Shown piece after piece: positions 54,900-64,000 of a stretch of 64,000 nt of DNA (positions within the stretch are counted from its first letter, which is position 1; each line of letters starts with the position of its first letter). The translations under genes were made by a program, and so were the position numbers. Below the pieces are notes generated by a model. The model had not been told where the DNA came from. It saw nothing but the letters and a program-made list of their open reading frames with translations, and made no database searches. Source of the stretch: Pseudoalteromonas sp. N1230-9. GTDB lineage: Bacteria; Pseudomonadota; Gammaproteobacteria; Enterobacterales; Alteromonadaceae. Where the stretch lies: positions 3,226,001 to 3,290,000 of the forward strand of contig NZ_CP090419.1 of the NCBI RefSeq assembly GCF_032716425.1. The letters are read 5' to 3'.

Positions 54900-55562
54900 T
54901 TAGCTTTTTTCAGCAATACGTTCAAATACACGCTTAACAGCCGTGCCATAAGTATCACTTGCTTCTTCCGCACAGGTCACAACCGACTCAAGATCATTAA
55001 GGTGACCATTCGCTAAGCCATACACCCAACCATGAATTGTTAACTCTTGGCCTTTCGCCCAAGCGTCTTGCACAATGTTGGTACGGCACACGTTACGTAC
55101 TTGTTCAATAACGTTTAATTCGATCAAACTGTTTAAACGCTCTTGCTCAGGTAATGCATTGAGTTGTTCGATGTGTTTTTCTTTTACATCACCTACATGG
55201 CGTAGCCAGTTATCGATTAAGCCAAAACGTGCTTCGTTTAATACCGCTTGTACACCACCACAGCCATAGTGACCAACAACCATGATGTGCTTCACTTTTA
55301 GTACTTCAACAGCGTATTGCATCACTGAAAGGCAGTTATGATCGGTATGAACAACCACATTTGCTACGTTACGGTGAACAAATAACTCACCCGGCAACAA
55401 GTCTACGATTTCGTTTGCAGGTACACGCGAGTCAGAACAACCGATCCATAAGTACTCTGGATTTTGCTGCATTGATAGAATTTTAAAAAACTCAGGGTCA
55501 TTTTCGCTCGTACGTGCTGCCCAACGTCTATTATTTTCGAATAAATTTTTTAACTTTCTCAT
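54900..55562 (-). CDS. can: Beta-carbonic anhydrase
   Basis: A 220-residue beta-class enzyme with zinc ligands in CSDSRV and HYGCGG, and the helper Asp/Arg pair in the first motif. It hydrates CO2, supplying bicarbonate. The family form is closest to Can. Confidence 0.95.
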   Translation of the reverse strand: MRKLKNLFENNRRWAARTSENDPEFFKILSMQQNPEYLWIGCSDSRVPANEIVDLLPGELFVHRNVANVVVHTDHNCLSVMQYAVEVLKVKHIMVVGHYGCGGVQAVLNEARFGLIDNWLRHVGDVKEKHIEQLNALPEQERLNSLIELNVIEQVRNVCRTNIVQDAWAKGQELTIHGWVYGLANGHLNDLESVVTCAEEASDTYGTAVKRVFERIAEKS

Positions 55563-55580
55563 TGCGCCTCTTTACGGTTT

Positions 55581-56759
55581 TTAATAATTAGCTTGGATCA
55601 AGATATTCCTTGGTGTCAGTTGTTTCTCACAAAACGTGCTCACCGTTACTTGATATCCTTGTTGTTGCAAATATAAAGCACGATCGAGCACGAGCCAAAC
55701 TTCAATTGCCCTTCTGAACACATGTCGGACGAGTTCAACTCGCTCGGTGACCCTTTTGCGCTTTTTGCCTATTTCTAAAAACTTATTGTAATCAATACCT
55801 TCAGGTAGAGATAATGATTTTTTCTCAGCTGCCCATAAACAAAATGATTCAAAAGAATCGGAGAAGATTGCTTTGTTCACTGACGGCACACTCACATAGT
55901 GTAATTCACCAGTGATTGATTTACGTAACGCATCAAACCCAAGACGCCATTCAACCTCTGTTTTTCTGACCTTATCTACGCGACTCGGTGCCGTTACCGT
56001 TTCTTGCAGCGCCAGTTTTAAATCGCGATGAGTAAGCGCAAGCTGACTTTGTTTTGCAGGCTCGCTCATTGCCTGATAAGCGTTATCTGTGAATAAATGA
56101 TAACAACATGGTGAAAAGCTGATTTGCTGGGTTTTCGCTTTGCTTGCTTGCTGCATAAATGTTTGATGCAAACGACCACAAGCATGTAAAGCTACAGCAT
56201 GCTGTTGGCTTTCAAAAAAGCCGTCTGTGTTGTCGGTTAATACATCTGCTTGTGAAAACTGCATCGCCAAGTGCTGTTGTGTAGCACTGTGTAGGCCTTG
56301 GTCACATAAGTGCTGTTGCAGCTCAATACTATGTACACTGGGCGCGCCATTAAATGCCAGCATACGACCTAAATGCCCTTTACCTGCACACCACTCTAAA
56401 ACAGGCTGGTTTAATGACTGCTGACTAATCGCTGCAACAAAGTCTTGTAGCTGCTCAAATTTACGACCTTTGATGCCATTACTTATCCAAAACGGAAATT
56501 CACTACGTGCAGAACTGATAGCTGGCAATTCACATAACAGAGCCAACTGGTCGATACCCTCAATTGCCTCAGCAAAATAGCGATATAAAGCAGGCTGATC
56601 GGCATCAAGCTCGCTGACTTGTTGGTCATCCAGCGTCCATAGTAAGTTAGCTAGTTCAGGCCAAGGAAGATCATCAAAATCGAAGGCGGTGCATTGCCAG
56701 TATTGGCGAGTTTTAAAAAGCAGCGTATCTAAGGCAATAAATTGCTGAGCAAGCGTCAT
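55581..56759 (-). CDS. SAM-dependent methyltransferase-like protein
   Basis: The 392-residue protein has a class I SAM site (PVLEWCAGKGHLGRMLA, about 118-134) and the late motifs HACGRLHQTF and FSPCCYHLF. It resembles the methyltransferase 13679-type proteins that act on RNA or protein. The substrate is not known. It precedes the carbonic anhydrase gene, with an 18-bp gap. Confidence 0.75.
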   Translation of the reverse strand: MTLAQQFIALDTLLFKTRQYWQCTAFDFDDLPWPELANLLWTLDDQQVSELDADQPALYRYFAEAIEGIDQLALLCELPAISSARSEFPFWISNGIKGRKFEQLQDFVAAISQQSLNQPVLEWCAGKGHLGRMLAFNGAPSVHSIELQQHLCDQGLHSATQQHLAMQFSQADVLTDNTDGFFESQQHAVALHACGRLHQTFMQQASKAKTQQISFSPCCYHLFTDNAYQAMSEPAKQSQLALTHRDLKLALQETVTAPSRVDKVRKTEVEWRLGFDALRKSITGELHYVSVPSVNKAIFSDSFESFCLWAAEKKSLSLPEGIDYNKFLEIGKKRKRVTERVELVRHVFRRAIEVWLVLDRALYLQQQGYQVTVSTFCEKQLTPRNILIQANY

Positions 56760-56808
56760 AACTTCTAAACGACAAAAAATAAAAGTGATTATAACAGTTT
56801 TTCACCCT

Positions 56809-57852
56809 TTAACGCCTACCACTGCTGATTAAACGGATATAAAGAGGGATGCATAAAATACTCAGTACAATAGCTAGAATAAGCATCCAAGATAATTCAA
56901 AGCCGCCATCGTCTTGATGTTGATACATAAAGTGTTTAAACGCGCGGTCAAACTCGGTTTGATCTAGACCATATAGATCAGCAATTAAGCGCCACTTTGC
57001 CATCGACATACTGCCAAGATTTACTCCTGGCGGCTTAATATAACTCGTTAATACATTTGCTTCATAAGCAAGCTCTTGTAAGCTTTTATGAGTAGCATAA
57101 TCGTGTTTAGTTACAGCAATACTCTCTTCTAAATGCAATAACGCGTAACGCCAGCCTTTAATACTTGCATGATAAAAGCGCTCAACTATATCTGGATTTT
57201 TTTCTACCATCGCTTCGCTGGTATATAAAATATCGCCATAAACATTCAAGCCAAACTTTTGTGGACAAATGAGTCGGTGACCCACTCCTTGTAATGTCAT
57301 CGTGTATGGCTCATTGGTGACATAAACTTGCACCGCATCTAAGTCACCGGCAAGCCACTGTTCAATGCCCCCTTCATGGCTTGCAGCTATTAAACTTTGT
57401 TGATCAAGCCCTGCACGTTGCAACATCACTAACAACTCAGCGTTTTCAACTGAGCCGATTTTACTTAGCTTCTTATCGGCAAAGTCTCTGGGCTGAAAAA
57501 TATCTGAGTTATTTTTTACCATCCAGCAGTAAGGTGAAAACTGCAGTATGGCTCCAAGGGCAACAACCGGTGCGCCTTGTTTGCGCTTATGTAATATGCC
57601 TGAGTGAGTAATGGCGAAGTCGGCTTCACCGCTTAATACTTTAGGGAAGGTATCTGGCGCATTCGGATCGGCAGGTATAATGGAAACATCAAGGCCCGCT
57701 TCCTTATAAAAGCCTTTTTTTGCAGCCATATAATAGCCTGTAAACTGAAACTGGTGAGTCCATTTTAGTTGTAGGCTAACTTTATCAGCGCACTGTGCGC
57801 TCATAGAGAGCATTAGACAGACTAACCCTAGTAGGCTTTTTATACCTTGCAC
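56809..57852 (-). CDS. NMT1/THI5-like binding protein with C-terminal membrane helix
   Basis: A 347-residue protein with a signal peptide (cleavage after SAQCA) and an NMT1-type periplasmic binding domain (LKWTHQFQFTGYYMAAKKGFYKEAG), then a single helix (LSWMLILAIVLSILCIPLYIRLI) and a short basic end. No ABC permease or ATPase gene is nearby. The same binding domain plus helix is found at the front of sensor histidine kinases and GGDEF proteins. Here the chain ends just after the helix, so it may be a shortened sensor, or a membrane-tethered binding protein with a partner elsewhere. Confidence 0.75.
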   Translation of the reverse strand: MQGIKSLLGLVCLMLSMSAQCADKVSLQLKWTHQFQFTGYYMAAKKGFYKEAGLDVSIIPADPNAPDTFPKVLSGEADFAITHSGILHKRKQGAPVVALGAILQFSPYCWMVKNNSDIFQPRDFADKKLSKIGSVENAELLVMLQRAGLDQQSLIAASHEGGIEQWLAGDLDAVQVYVTNEPYTMTLQGVGHRLICPQKFGLNVYGDILYTSEAMVEKNPDIVERFYHASIKGWRYALLHLEESIAVTKHDYATHKSLQELAYEANVLTSYIKPPGVNLGSMSMAKWRLIADLYGLDQTEFDRAFKHFMYQHQDDGGFELSWMLILAIVLSILCIPLYIRLISSGRR

Positions 57853-57901
57853 GCATCATCCTTGCTTGAAACCGTGCATTAACTATAGGAAAAATAGAGA
57901 G

Positions 57902-57933
57902 AAAATCAAGACTGCACATTAGCAGTCTTGATG
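57902..57933 (-). terminator. Terminator of the ilv operon
   Basis: An 11-bp stem (ATCAAGACTGC/GCAGTCTTGAT) with a T-rich tail on the minus strand, just after ilvA. Confidence 0.9.
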
Positions 57934-57941
57934 ATACTTAG

Positions 57942-59495
57942 CTACTGATTTGCCGCTTTAACTTCACTAAGTTCTTGACCTTGGCTGGTTAAGAACTGAG
58001 TGAAACATGGGTTGTTCGTTTCATCTTGAACGTTGTATCCCAAACGGTTCAAATGCTCATTGAATACCTCATAATCATTCGGTTCAATCGCAAAGGCCGC
58101 CAGCACATTACCAATCGATCCACCATGATTACGATAATGGAATAAAGTGATATTCCAATTACTACCAAGAGTATCTAAGAATCGCGCCAATGCGCCTGGA
58201 TACTCAGGAAACTCAAAGCGAAGTAAACGCTCATGAAGTTGGGCTGGCGCTTTACCACCCACCATATAACGAATATGCAATTTAGCCAGCTCGTTATCTG
58301 ATAGATCGCAAAATGTATAGTCGTTTTCTGTCAGTGCTGCTTTTAATTCATCGAGCTCTTGTTGGCCTTGCCTTAACGCGATACCAACAAAAATTTGTGC
58401 TTCGCCTGGGCCTGCATAACGGTAATTAAACTCGGTGATAGCTCTGCCACCTAACGAGTTACAAAACTGCTTAAAGCTGCCCTTCTCTTCTTTAATCGTC
58501 ACAGCAAGGAGTGCTTCGTTCTTTTCACCTAGCGCCGTTCGCTCAGCAACATAGCGTAAGCGGTCAAAGTTTAAGTTCGCACCCGATAAAATCGCAGCCA
58601 CGTTTAAGCCTTTTACACTATTTTGTTGGCACCACTTTTTCAGCCCTGCTGTAGATAGCGCACCTGAAGGTTCTGCTATCGCACGAGTCGAAACAAAGAT
58701 ATCTTGCATTGCGGCGCAGATTTCATCGCCTGTAACAGTAACGACTTCATCACAAAACTTTTGTGCTAATCGAAACGTCTCAGTACCAATGATTTTTACT
58801 GCGACACCATCAGCAAAACTGCCAACACGGTCAAGCTCAACAGGCTTGCCTGCTTCAAGTGCTGCTTTTAAGCAGGCACTCTCGTCAGCTTCAACACCAA
58901 TGACTTTAATATCAGGACGTAACGACTTAATGTACACCGCCATACCTGCAAGTAAGCCACCACCGCCAACAGGAATAAATACAGCATCAAGGTCGTTCAA
59001 TTGCTGCATTAATTCACGGGCAACGGTACCTTGGCCAACAATGACATCGGGATCATCAAACGGTGGCACAAATACCCCGTTACGCTGCTCTGTCAGCTCT
59101 AAAGCATGGGCTTTTGCTGCATCAAAATGATGGCCGTGTAATACCACTTCACCACCGAGTGAACGCACTGCATTCACTTTAATTTCTGGTGTTGTAACTG
59201 GCATCACAATCGTTGCTTTATGCCCTAAAAATGAGGCACTGAGTGCCACGCCTTGCGCATGGTTACCCGCTGAGGCTGTGATCACATCAGAACCTTTTGG
59301 CAACTTGCTCAGTTTATGAAAAGCACCACGAAGTTTAAATGAATAAACCGGTTGTTGGTCTTCACGCTTTAGCCACACATGGTTGCCTAGCCGTGCACTA
59401 AGATCAGCCATTTCGCTGACCTCAGTGACTTTTGCAAGCGGCTCCATGTTCGCTTGAATGATAGCGCGAAAATAATCGAGCTCTTGAGAAACCAT
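57942..59495 (-). CDS. ilvA: Threonine dehydratase (biosynthetic)
   Basis: A 517-residue PLP enzyme with the lysine in YSFKLRGA, the PLP loop GGGGLLAG and two C-terminal ACT-type regions for isoleucine feedback control. It makes 2-oxobutanoate for isoleucine. It starts 2 bp after the ilvD stop. Confidence 0.96.
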   Translation of the reverse strand: MVSQELDYFRAIIQANMEPLAKVTEVSEMADLSARLGNHVWLKREDQQPVYSFKLRGAFHKLSKLPKGSDVITASAGNHAQGVALSASFLGHKATIVMPVTTPEIKVNAVRSLGGEVVLHGHHFDAAKAHALELTEQRNGVFVPPFDDPDVIVGQGTVARELMQQLNDLDAVFIPVGGGGLLAGMAVYIKSLRPDIKVIGVEADESACLKAALEAGKPVELDRVGSFADGVAVKIIGTETFRLAQKFCDEVVTVTGDEICAAMQDIFVSTRAIAEPSGALSTAGLKKWCQQNSVKGLNVAAILSGANLNFDRLRYVAERTALGEKNEALLAVTIKEEKGSFKQFCNSLGGRAITEFNYRYAGPGEAQIFVGIALRQGQQELDELKAALTENDYTFCDLSDNELAKLHIRYMVGGKAPAQLHERLLRFEFPEYPGALARFLDTLGSNWNITLFHYRNHGGSIGNVLAAFAIEPNDYEVFNEHLNRLGYNVQDETNNPCFTQFLTSQGQELSEVKAANQ

Positions 59496-59497
59496 AA

Positions 59498-61354
59498 TTA
59501 ACTAAGCTCCTCAAGTTTTGCTAAATCGCGAACAGCTCCTTTGTCTGCACTGGTTGCAAGTAACGCATAAGCTTTAAGTGCAGATGAAACATAGCGGTCA
59601 CGATCCAGTGGTTTATAAGCATCTTTACCACGTGCAAGTTGCTTTTGTTTACGTGCTTCAAGCTCTTCATCAGACAGCGCTAAAGTGATTTCACGGGTTG
59701 CAATATCAATCACTATCTTATCGCCATTTTCAACATAGGCGATTGCACCACCGCTTGCTGCTTCTGGTGAAACGTGACCAATTGATAAACCTGATGTACC
59801 ACCCGAGAAACGACCATCGGTGATAAGCGCACACTTTTCACCTAAGCCCATTGATTTTAAGTAACTCGTTGGATACAGCATTTCTTGCATGCCTGGGCCG
59901 CCTTTTGGTCCTTCGTAACGAATTACAACAACGTCACCGGCTTTTACTTCACCATTAAGAATGCCTTCAACCGAATCATCTTGTGATTCGTATACAACTG
60001 CTGGGCCTTCAAAGTGCAGCATTTCTTCAACTACACCGGCACTTTTAACAATACAGCCATCAAGGGCTAAGTTACCTGAAAGTACAGCTAAGCCACCATC
60101 TTGACGAAAAGCATTTTCAACACTGCGGATACAGCCGTTTTCACGGTCATTATCAAGCTCTGGCCAGCGGCATTCTTGGCTCATAGCTTTTGTAGTACGG
60201 ATTCCGGCAGGGCCTGCTTTATAGAATTTTTGCGCCACTTCATTATTCGGATCGGTCGCATCCCATTTAGCCACCATTTCAGCCATACTGTGGCCTGCAA
60301 CGTGATCCACAGATAGATCAACAAGGCCTGCTTTACCTAACTCACGGATAATTGCCATCATGCCACCAGCGCGGTGTACATCTTCAATGTGATATTTATT
60401 GGTTGCGGGTGCCACTTTACAAAGGAAAGGTGTTTTGCGAGAAAGCTCATCGATGTGCGACATATCAAAATCAACACCCGCTTCTTGCGCTGCAGCTAAT
60501 AAGTGTAAAACCGTATTTGATGAACCACCCATGGCAATATCAACCACCATTGCATTCATAAAGGCGGTGCGATTAGCAATAGCGCGTGGTAATACTGCTG
60601 CATTATCTTTTTGATAATACTCACGGCATAAATCAACAATGCGCGCACCTGCTTCAACGTAAAGTTGTTTACGGTCTTTGTGCGTAGCAAGTGTGGTACC
60701 GTTACCCGGCAGTGCTAAACCAATCGCCTCTAATAAGCAGTTCATTGAATTAGCAGTGAACATGCCCGAACATGAACCACAAGTAGGACAGGCAGAGCGC
60801 TCTACTTTGTCTGAGTCTTCATCGCTTACTGAGGTATCAGCACCTTTCACCATGGCATCCACTAAATCAAGTTTAATGTCGATATCAGCAAGGCGTGTTT
60901 TACCCGCTTCCATTGGACCACCTGATACGAAAATAACCGGAATATTTAAACGCAGTGCTGCCAGCATCATCCCTGGGGTAATTTTGTCGCAGTTAGAAAT
61001 ACAGATCATAGCATCGGCACAGTGTGCATTAACCATGTATTCCACTGAGTCTGCAATTAAGTCACGCGACGGTAGTGAATACAGCATACCGCCATGACCC
61101 ATTGCGATACCATCGTCGATTGCAATGGTATTAAATTCTTTTGGTACACCACCCGCTTCGGTGATGGTTTCGGCCATTAGCTCACTGAGTTGATTAAGAT
61201 GAACGTGCCCTGGTACAAACTGAGTATATGAGTTAACAACAGCGATAATTGGCTTACCGAAGTCTTTATCTGTCATCCCTGTTGCACGCCATAAAGCACG
61301 CGCCCCTGCACGTTTTCGACCTTCTGTTGTTGTTGCACTTCTTAATTTAGCCAT
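59498..61354 (-). CDS. ilvD: Dihydroxy-acid dehydratase
   Basis: The 618-residue iron-sulfur enzyme has its cluster and active-site cysteines in [11 protein letters not shown] and [18 protein letters not shown]. It makes the oxo-acid precursors of valine and isoleucine. A palindrome AGTGGCATGCCACT lies at 61373-61386 just before its ribosome site. Confidence 0.97.
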   Translation of the reverse strand: MAKLRSATTTEGRKRAGARALWRATGMTDKDFGKPIIAVVNSYTQFVPGHVHLNQLSELMAETITEAGGVPKEFNTIAIDDGIAMGHGGMLYSLPSRDLIADSVEYMVNAHCADAMICISNCDKITPGMMLAALRLNIPVIFVSGGPMEAGKTRLADIDIKLDLVDAMVKGADTSVSDEDSDKVERSACPTCGSCSGMFTANSMNCLLEAIGLALPGNGTTLATHKDRKQLYVEAGARIVDLCREYYQKDNAAVLPRAIANRTAFMNAMVVDIAMGGSSNTVLHLLAAAQEAGVDFDMSHIDELSRKTPFLCKVAPATNKYHIEDVHRAGGMMAIIRELGKAGLVDLSVDHVAGHSMAEMVAKWDATDPNNEVAQKFYKAGPAGIRTTKAMSQECRWPELDNDRENGCIRSVENAFRQDGGLAVLSGNLALDGCIVKSAGVVEEMLHFEGPAVVYESQDDSVEGILNGEVKAGDVVVIRYEGPKGGPGMQEMLYPTSYLKSMGLGEKCALITDGRFSGGTSGLSIGHVSPEAASGGAIAYVENGDKIVIDIATREITLALSDEELEARKQKQLARGKDAYKPLDRDRYVSSALKAYALLATSADKGAVRDLAKLEELS

Positions 61355-61458
61355 AATTACCTCAGTTGTTGCAGTGGCATGCCACTGACTTCCTCATTCC
61401 TAATTTATTTCTCACTAAAGCATCAAACTGATTGCTCTAGTTACCTGTTGATTTTTTA

Positions 61459-61704
61459 CTAGATTGCTTGTTGTTGAAATTGGTTTTCAACATTGACATG
61501 TTTTACATCAACCAATTTATTTAACTGTGATGTTAGTAGATAAATCGGCTTATCGCTGTCTACCGTTATGGTGACGTGAAACGCTTCATCAGCCATTTCT
61601 AAATTCATGGTTGTTAGATCAAAGCCGCGATGACGTGCAACGCGTAAAAAGCGCTCTACCGCGACACTTTGATTCTTTAGTGCAATCGTTAGGGTGTGTT
61701 TCAT
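61459..61704 (-). CDS. ilvM: Acetolactate synthase II small subunit
   Basis: An 81-residue ACT-domain protein (LTIALKNQSVAVERFLRVARHRGF) of the short IlvM type, which supports the catalytic subunit but gives little valine inhibition. It overlaps ilvG by 4 nt (ATGA). Confidence 0.92.
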   Translation of the reverse strand: MKHTLTIALKNQSVAVERFLRVARHRGFDLTTMNLEMADEAFHVTITVDSDKPIYLLTSQLNKLVDVKHVNVENQFQQQAI

Positions 61705-63350
61705 TTTACTGTCTCCGTCATCATTTCATCATTGGCAGCACCAGGCGGTACAAGCGGCCATACATTTTCTTTATCATCGATACAGGCATGCAGAATGTAT
61801 GGGCCTTCACTATTAACTAACGCATCAACCGCAGCATCGACTTCATCTGCTTTAGTGATGGTTTGACCAGGAATGCCAAACACCGCTGCTAACTGCACAA
61901 AATCAGGATTATCTGAAAGGTTTGTTTCAGAATAACGACCTTCAAAAAATAGCTGCTGCCATTGACGTACCATGCCTAAGCGCTGATTATCTAAGATTAG
62001 AATTTTAACTGGCAGATTGTTACGGCGAATTGTTGCCAGTTCTTGAATGTTCATCATGATTGAGCCATCACCCGAGACCGTGATCACAAAATCATTTGGG
62101 CGAGCAACTTGCGCGCCAATAGCGGCTGGTAAACCAAAACCCATGGTACCCGCTCCACCACTACTTAAATGATTGCTAGGATGGCTAAACTTCATATGCT
62201 GTGCCACCCACATTTGGTGCTGACCCACATCACAGCACACAACACCCGTTGATGGCATTTTTTGGCTTAGCTGGTTTAATAAGTAAGGGGCAAACACTTT
62301 TTCGCCCGGATAGTCATAACGCCACGCATGCTCTTTCATCATGCTTTCGATGTGCGTTAACCACTCATCTGGTGTAACAAAACAATCAAGCTGCGGTAAT
62401 GACGTTTTTAAATCTGCCACTAATGATGCTTTTGCAGGCTTACGCTTACCAACCTCTGCCGCGTCAATATCAAGGTGAATAACCTTTGCTTTTGCCGCAA
62501 ACTTGCTTAAATTGCCAGTTACACGGTCGTCAAAACGAGCACCGATACAAACCAAAACATCACACTCTTGCACTGCTAAGTTAGCCGCTTTACCGCCATG
62601 CATACCTAGCATGCCAAGGTCATATTCATAATCAGGTAATACACTGCCAAGGGCTTTTAATGTTGATACTGCTGGCATGTGTGTTTTTTCTAAAAACTGC
62701 ATAAGTTCGTTTTGTGCATCAGCAGCTTGTACACCACCACCGATATACGCCACAGGACGCTGCGCTTCACTCAATATTTGATTGGCAATAGCAACTTGGT
62801 TTGCGTCTAATTTTGGTAAATAATCTTCGGCGGCTAACCAAGGGTGAAATGGTACTTGCGCCATTTGGATGTCTTTGGGGATATCGACTAACACAGGGCC
62901 TGGGCGGCCGCTTTGTGCTATGTGGATGGCTTCTTGTAGGATTTCGGCTAAGTCTTCAGCTCTTTCAACCATGTAACTATGTTTAGTGCATGATAACGAC
63001 ATACCTAACACATCCACTTCCTGAAAGGCGTCGGAGCCTATCGCTGCGGTAGGTACTTGCCCTGTGATAGCAAGCAATGGCACTGAATCCATCATCGCAT
63101 CAGCAAGCGCGGTTATTAAGTTGGTCGCACCTGGGCCTGATGTTGCAAAGCACACACCTAACTTACCTGTGCTGCGGGCAAACCCTACTGCTGCAAAACC
63201 AGCCCCTTGCTCATGGCGCGTCAAATAATGTTTGACTGGCGCACCGTACAAAGCGTCGTAAATAGGCATGATGGCACCGCCTGGGTAACCAAAAACATCC
63301 TTAACGCCATGTTTGGCTAATAAATCGATTGTTAATTCTGCGCCTGTCAT
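61701..63350 (-). CDS. ilvG: Acetolactate synthase II large subunit
   Basis: A 549-residue ThDP enzyme: the catalytic Glu is in YPGGAIMPIYDAL-RHEQGA and the ThDP/Mg motif is VSGDGSIMMNIQEL. It makes acetolactate and acetohydroxybutyrate. The frame is intact, unlike the broken ilvG of E. coli K-12. AGGA precedes the ATG. It is the first structural gene of the operon. Confidence 0.95.
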   Translation of the reverse strand: MTGAELTIDLLAKHGVKDVFGYPGGAIMPIYDALYGAPVKHYLTRHEQGAGFAAVGFARSTGKLGVCFATSGPGATNLITALADAMMDSVPLLAITGQVPTAAIGSDAFQEVDVLGMSLSCTKHSYMVERAEDLAEILQEAIHIAQSGRPGPVLVDIPKDIQMAQVPFHPWLAAEDYLPKLDANQVAIANQILSEAQRPVAYIGGGVQAADAQNELMQFLEKTHMPAVSTLKALGSVLPDYEYDLGMLGMHGGKAANLAVQECDVLVCIGARFDDRVTGNLSKFAAKAKVIHLDIDAAEVGKRKPAKASLVADLKTSLPQLDCFVTPDEWLTHIESMMKEHAWRYDYPGEKVFAPYLLNQLSQKMPSTGVVCCDVGQHQMWVAQHMKFSHPSNHLSSGGAGTMGFGLPAAIGAQVARPNDFVITVSGDGSIMMNIQELATIRRNNLPVKILILDNQRLGMVRQWQQLFFEGRYSETNLSDNPDFVQLAAVFGIPGQTITKADEVDAAVDALVNSEGPYILHACIDDKENVWPLVPPGAANDEMMTETVK

Positions 63351-63405
63351 CGTAAATCCTCATTCCTCAGTGACATTGTGTATTTGCTGCGACTCAAACC
63401 TTAAA

Positions 63406-63446
63406 ACAAAAAAGCCCCCCGGACTGTTAAGTGCGGGGGGCTTTTT
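63406..63446 (-). terminator. ilv attenuator terminator
   Basis: A stem of about 10 bp (AAAGCCCCCC/GGGGGGCTTT) with a 14-nt loop and a long U tract on the minus strand, 25 nt after the leader peptide stop. It is the stop signal of the attenuation switch. Confidence 0.93.
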
Positions 63447-63470
63447 AAATGCTTCACTTTTCTCTAAGCA

Positions 63471-63542
63471 CTAACTCGCCCCCGCGGTAATAATAATCAC
63501 CACGACGTTAATCAGAATTAGAGAAAGTTTGTTTGTAAGCAT
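63471..63542 (-). CDS. ilvL: ilv leader peptide
   Basis: A 23-residue peptide beginning MLTNKLSLILI and containing consecutive Val codons (VVV) and Ile codons (III), with several Leu. Ribosome speed across these codons reports the charging of the three branched-chain tRNAs. The terminator follows directly. It is too short for most gene callers. Confidence 0.9.
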   Translation of the reverse strand: MLTNKLSLILINVVVIIITAGAS

Positions 63543-63605
63543 TTATCTGTAACCAAATTTTGTTCATTTGTAGCGGAAATCTAGCCATCCCGCTGCCTTT
63601 TTCTA

Positions 63606-63634
63606 TTAGTACCGCGCTAAGCCCTTCAAGTCAA
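63606..63634 (-). promoter_or_regulatory. ilv operon promoter
   Basis: On the minus strand a -35 TTGACT, exact 17-bp spacer and -10 TACTAA give a start about 55 nt ahead of ilvL. The remainder of the gap up to 63886 is AT-rich and should hold the promoter of the rightward gene. Confidence 0.7.
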
Positions 63635-63886
63635 CAATAAAATTAATTCAAAAAAACATACAAAAAACACTCAAAAGGAAATTAATATTCAAAATATAGT
63701 TAATAAAGGGTTTATATTTCACTTTCACACAAATATGGAAATGTCATACCTCTTTATTAGCTATTCTATGGCTGATTAATTTTTAGCTCTTAGCTCGTAT
63801 TTTTTCTGCTTTCATTCGATTTAATTTAACTGCTTATGGAAAATTAGTTTAGTATTGAAAACAGTCACAATTTGAAAGGGAAAATT

Positions 63887-64000
63887 ATGAGATTCATTCA
63901 GCGCTTTAATGCTCTGTTTTTTATGGTGCTACTACTTGGTTTTAGCCAATGTGCATTGGCAGAGCCGGGACTATGGAAAATAGAAAAAAACGGCATTTCG
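63887..64000 (+). CDS. TraB/GumN-family protein, partial
   Basis: The ATG at 63887 follows AAAGGGAAAATT. A signal peptide (cleavage near ALA) leads to EPGLWKIEKNGIS, the start of the TraB/GumN domain, which normally continues to a GTIH motif. It runs off the right edge after 38 codons. Confidence 0.75.
   Translation, partial: MRFIQRFNALFFMVLLLGFSQCALAEPGLWKIEKNGIS

Overview
The window looks like a chromosomal segment of a marine gammaproteobacterium, most likely Pseudoalteromonas or a close Alteromonadales relative. This is inferred from moderate to low GC, gamma-type gene order (orn/rsgA/psd, epmA/efp/epmB, polA/engB/yihI/hemN, ilvGMDA) and the overall look of the proteins; no search was run.

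Region 1 (1 to about 13,480) is the right part of a temperate prophage whose left part lies outside the window. It holds a gpA-type HUH replication endonuclease, a DEDDh exonuclease, an NPPF-type adenine methyltransferase, a PrtN-like activator, a Cro/YdaS-like regulator and a divergently transcribed LexA-type CI repressor with three related operators between them. Beyond CI is an accessory strip: a WYL-like protein, a lipoprotein gene flanked by 41-bp direct repeats, an AHH nuclease with an Imm11-type partner, a small membrane protein, and a compact three-gene module (TIGR04255-like protein, one-TM protein, permuted-papain-like protein). The right boundary is readable: the first 20 codons of host dusA, with its promoter, are left at 13,469-13,537, so the phage entered the 5' end of dusA. 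The orphaned dusA promoter points into the three-gene module.

Region 2 (13.7-20.1 kb) is host backbone: a lipoprotein, a MarC-family protein, zur, cheX-yjbQ, a tRNA-Gly(GCC) array with four intact genes and three degenerate tRNA-derived copies, orn, rsgA and psd. Region 3 (20.1-26.7 kb) is a thiamine operon, thiC-thiO-thiS-thiG-thiDE-thiF, under a TPP riboswitch. Region 4 (26.7-35.2 kb) has a META-domain lipoprotein, a thioesterase, a TonB-dependent receptor, the EF-P modification cluster (epmA, efp, epmB), small proteins and galE.

Region 5 (35.2-38.3 kb) is a small accessory patch of unrecognised genes and a broken tyrosine recombinase, next to the 3' end of tRNA-Ile2 (CAT). Region 6 (38.7-57.9 kb) is backbone: hemN, a DUF2489 protein, yihI, cytochrome c4, engB, DUF1285, YceI, polA, elbB, cytochrome c5, a GAF-GGDEF protein with a degenerate EAL domain, rep, ubiK, carbonic anhydrase, a methyltransferase and an orphan NMT1-type membrane-tethered binding protein. 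Two probable structured transcripts sit here: a compact sRNA candidate downstream of polA, at the position Spot 42 holds in E. coli, and a longer Asn/Lys-rich leader-like transcript upstream of yihI. Region 7 (57.9-63.6 kb) is the ilvGMDA operon with a leader peptide and attenuator. The window ends in the 5' part of a TraB/GumN-family gene.
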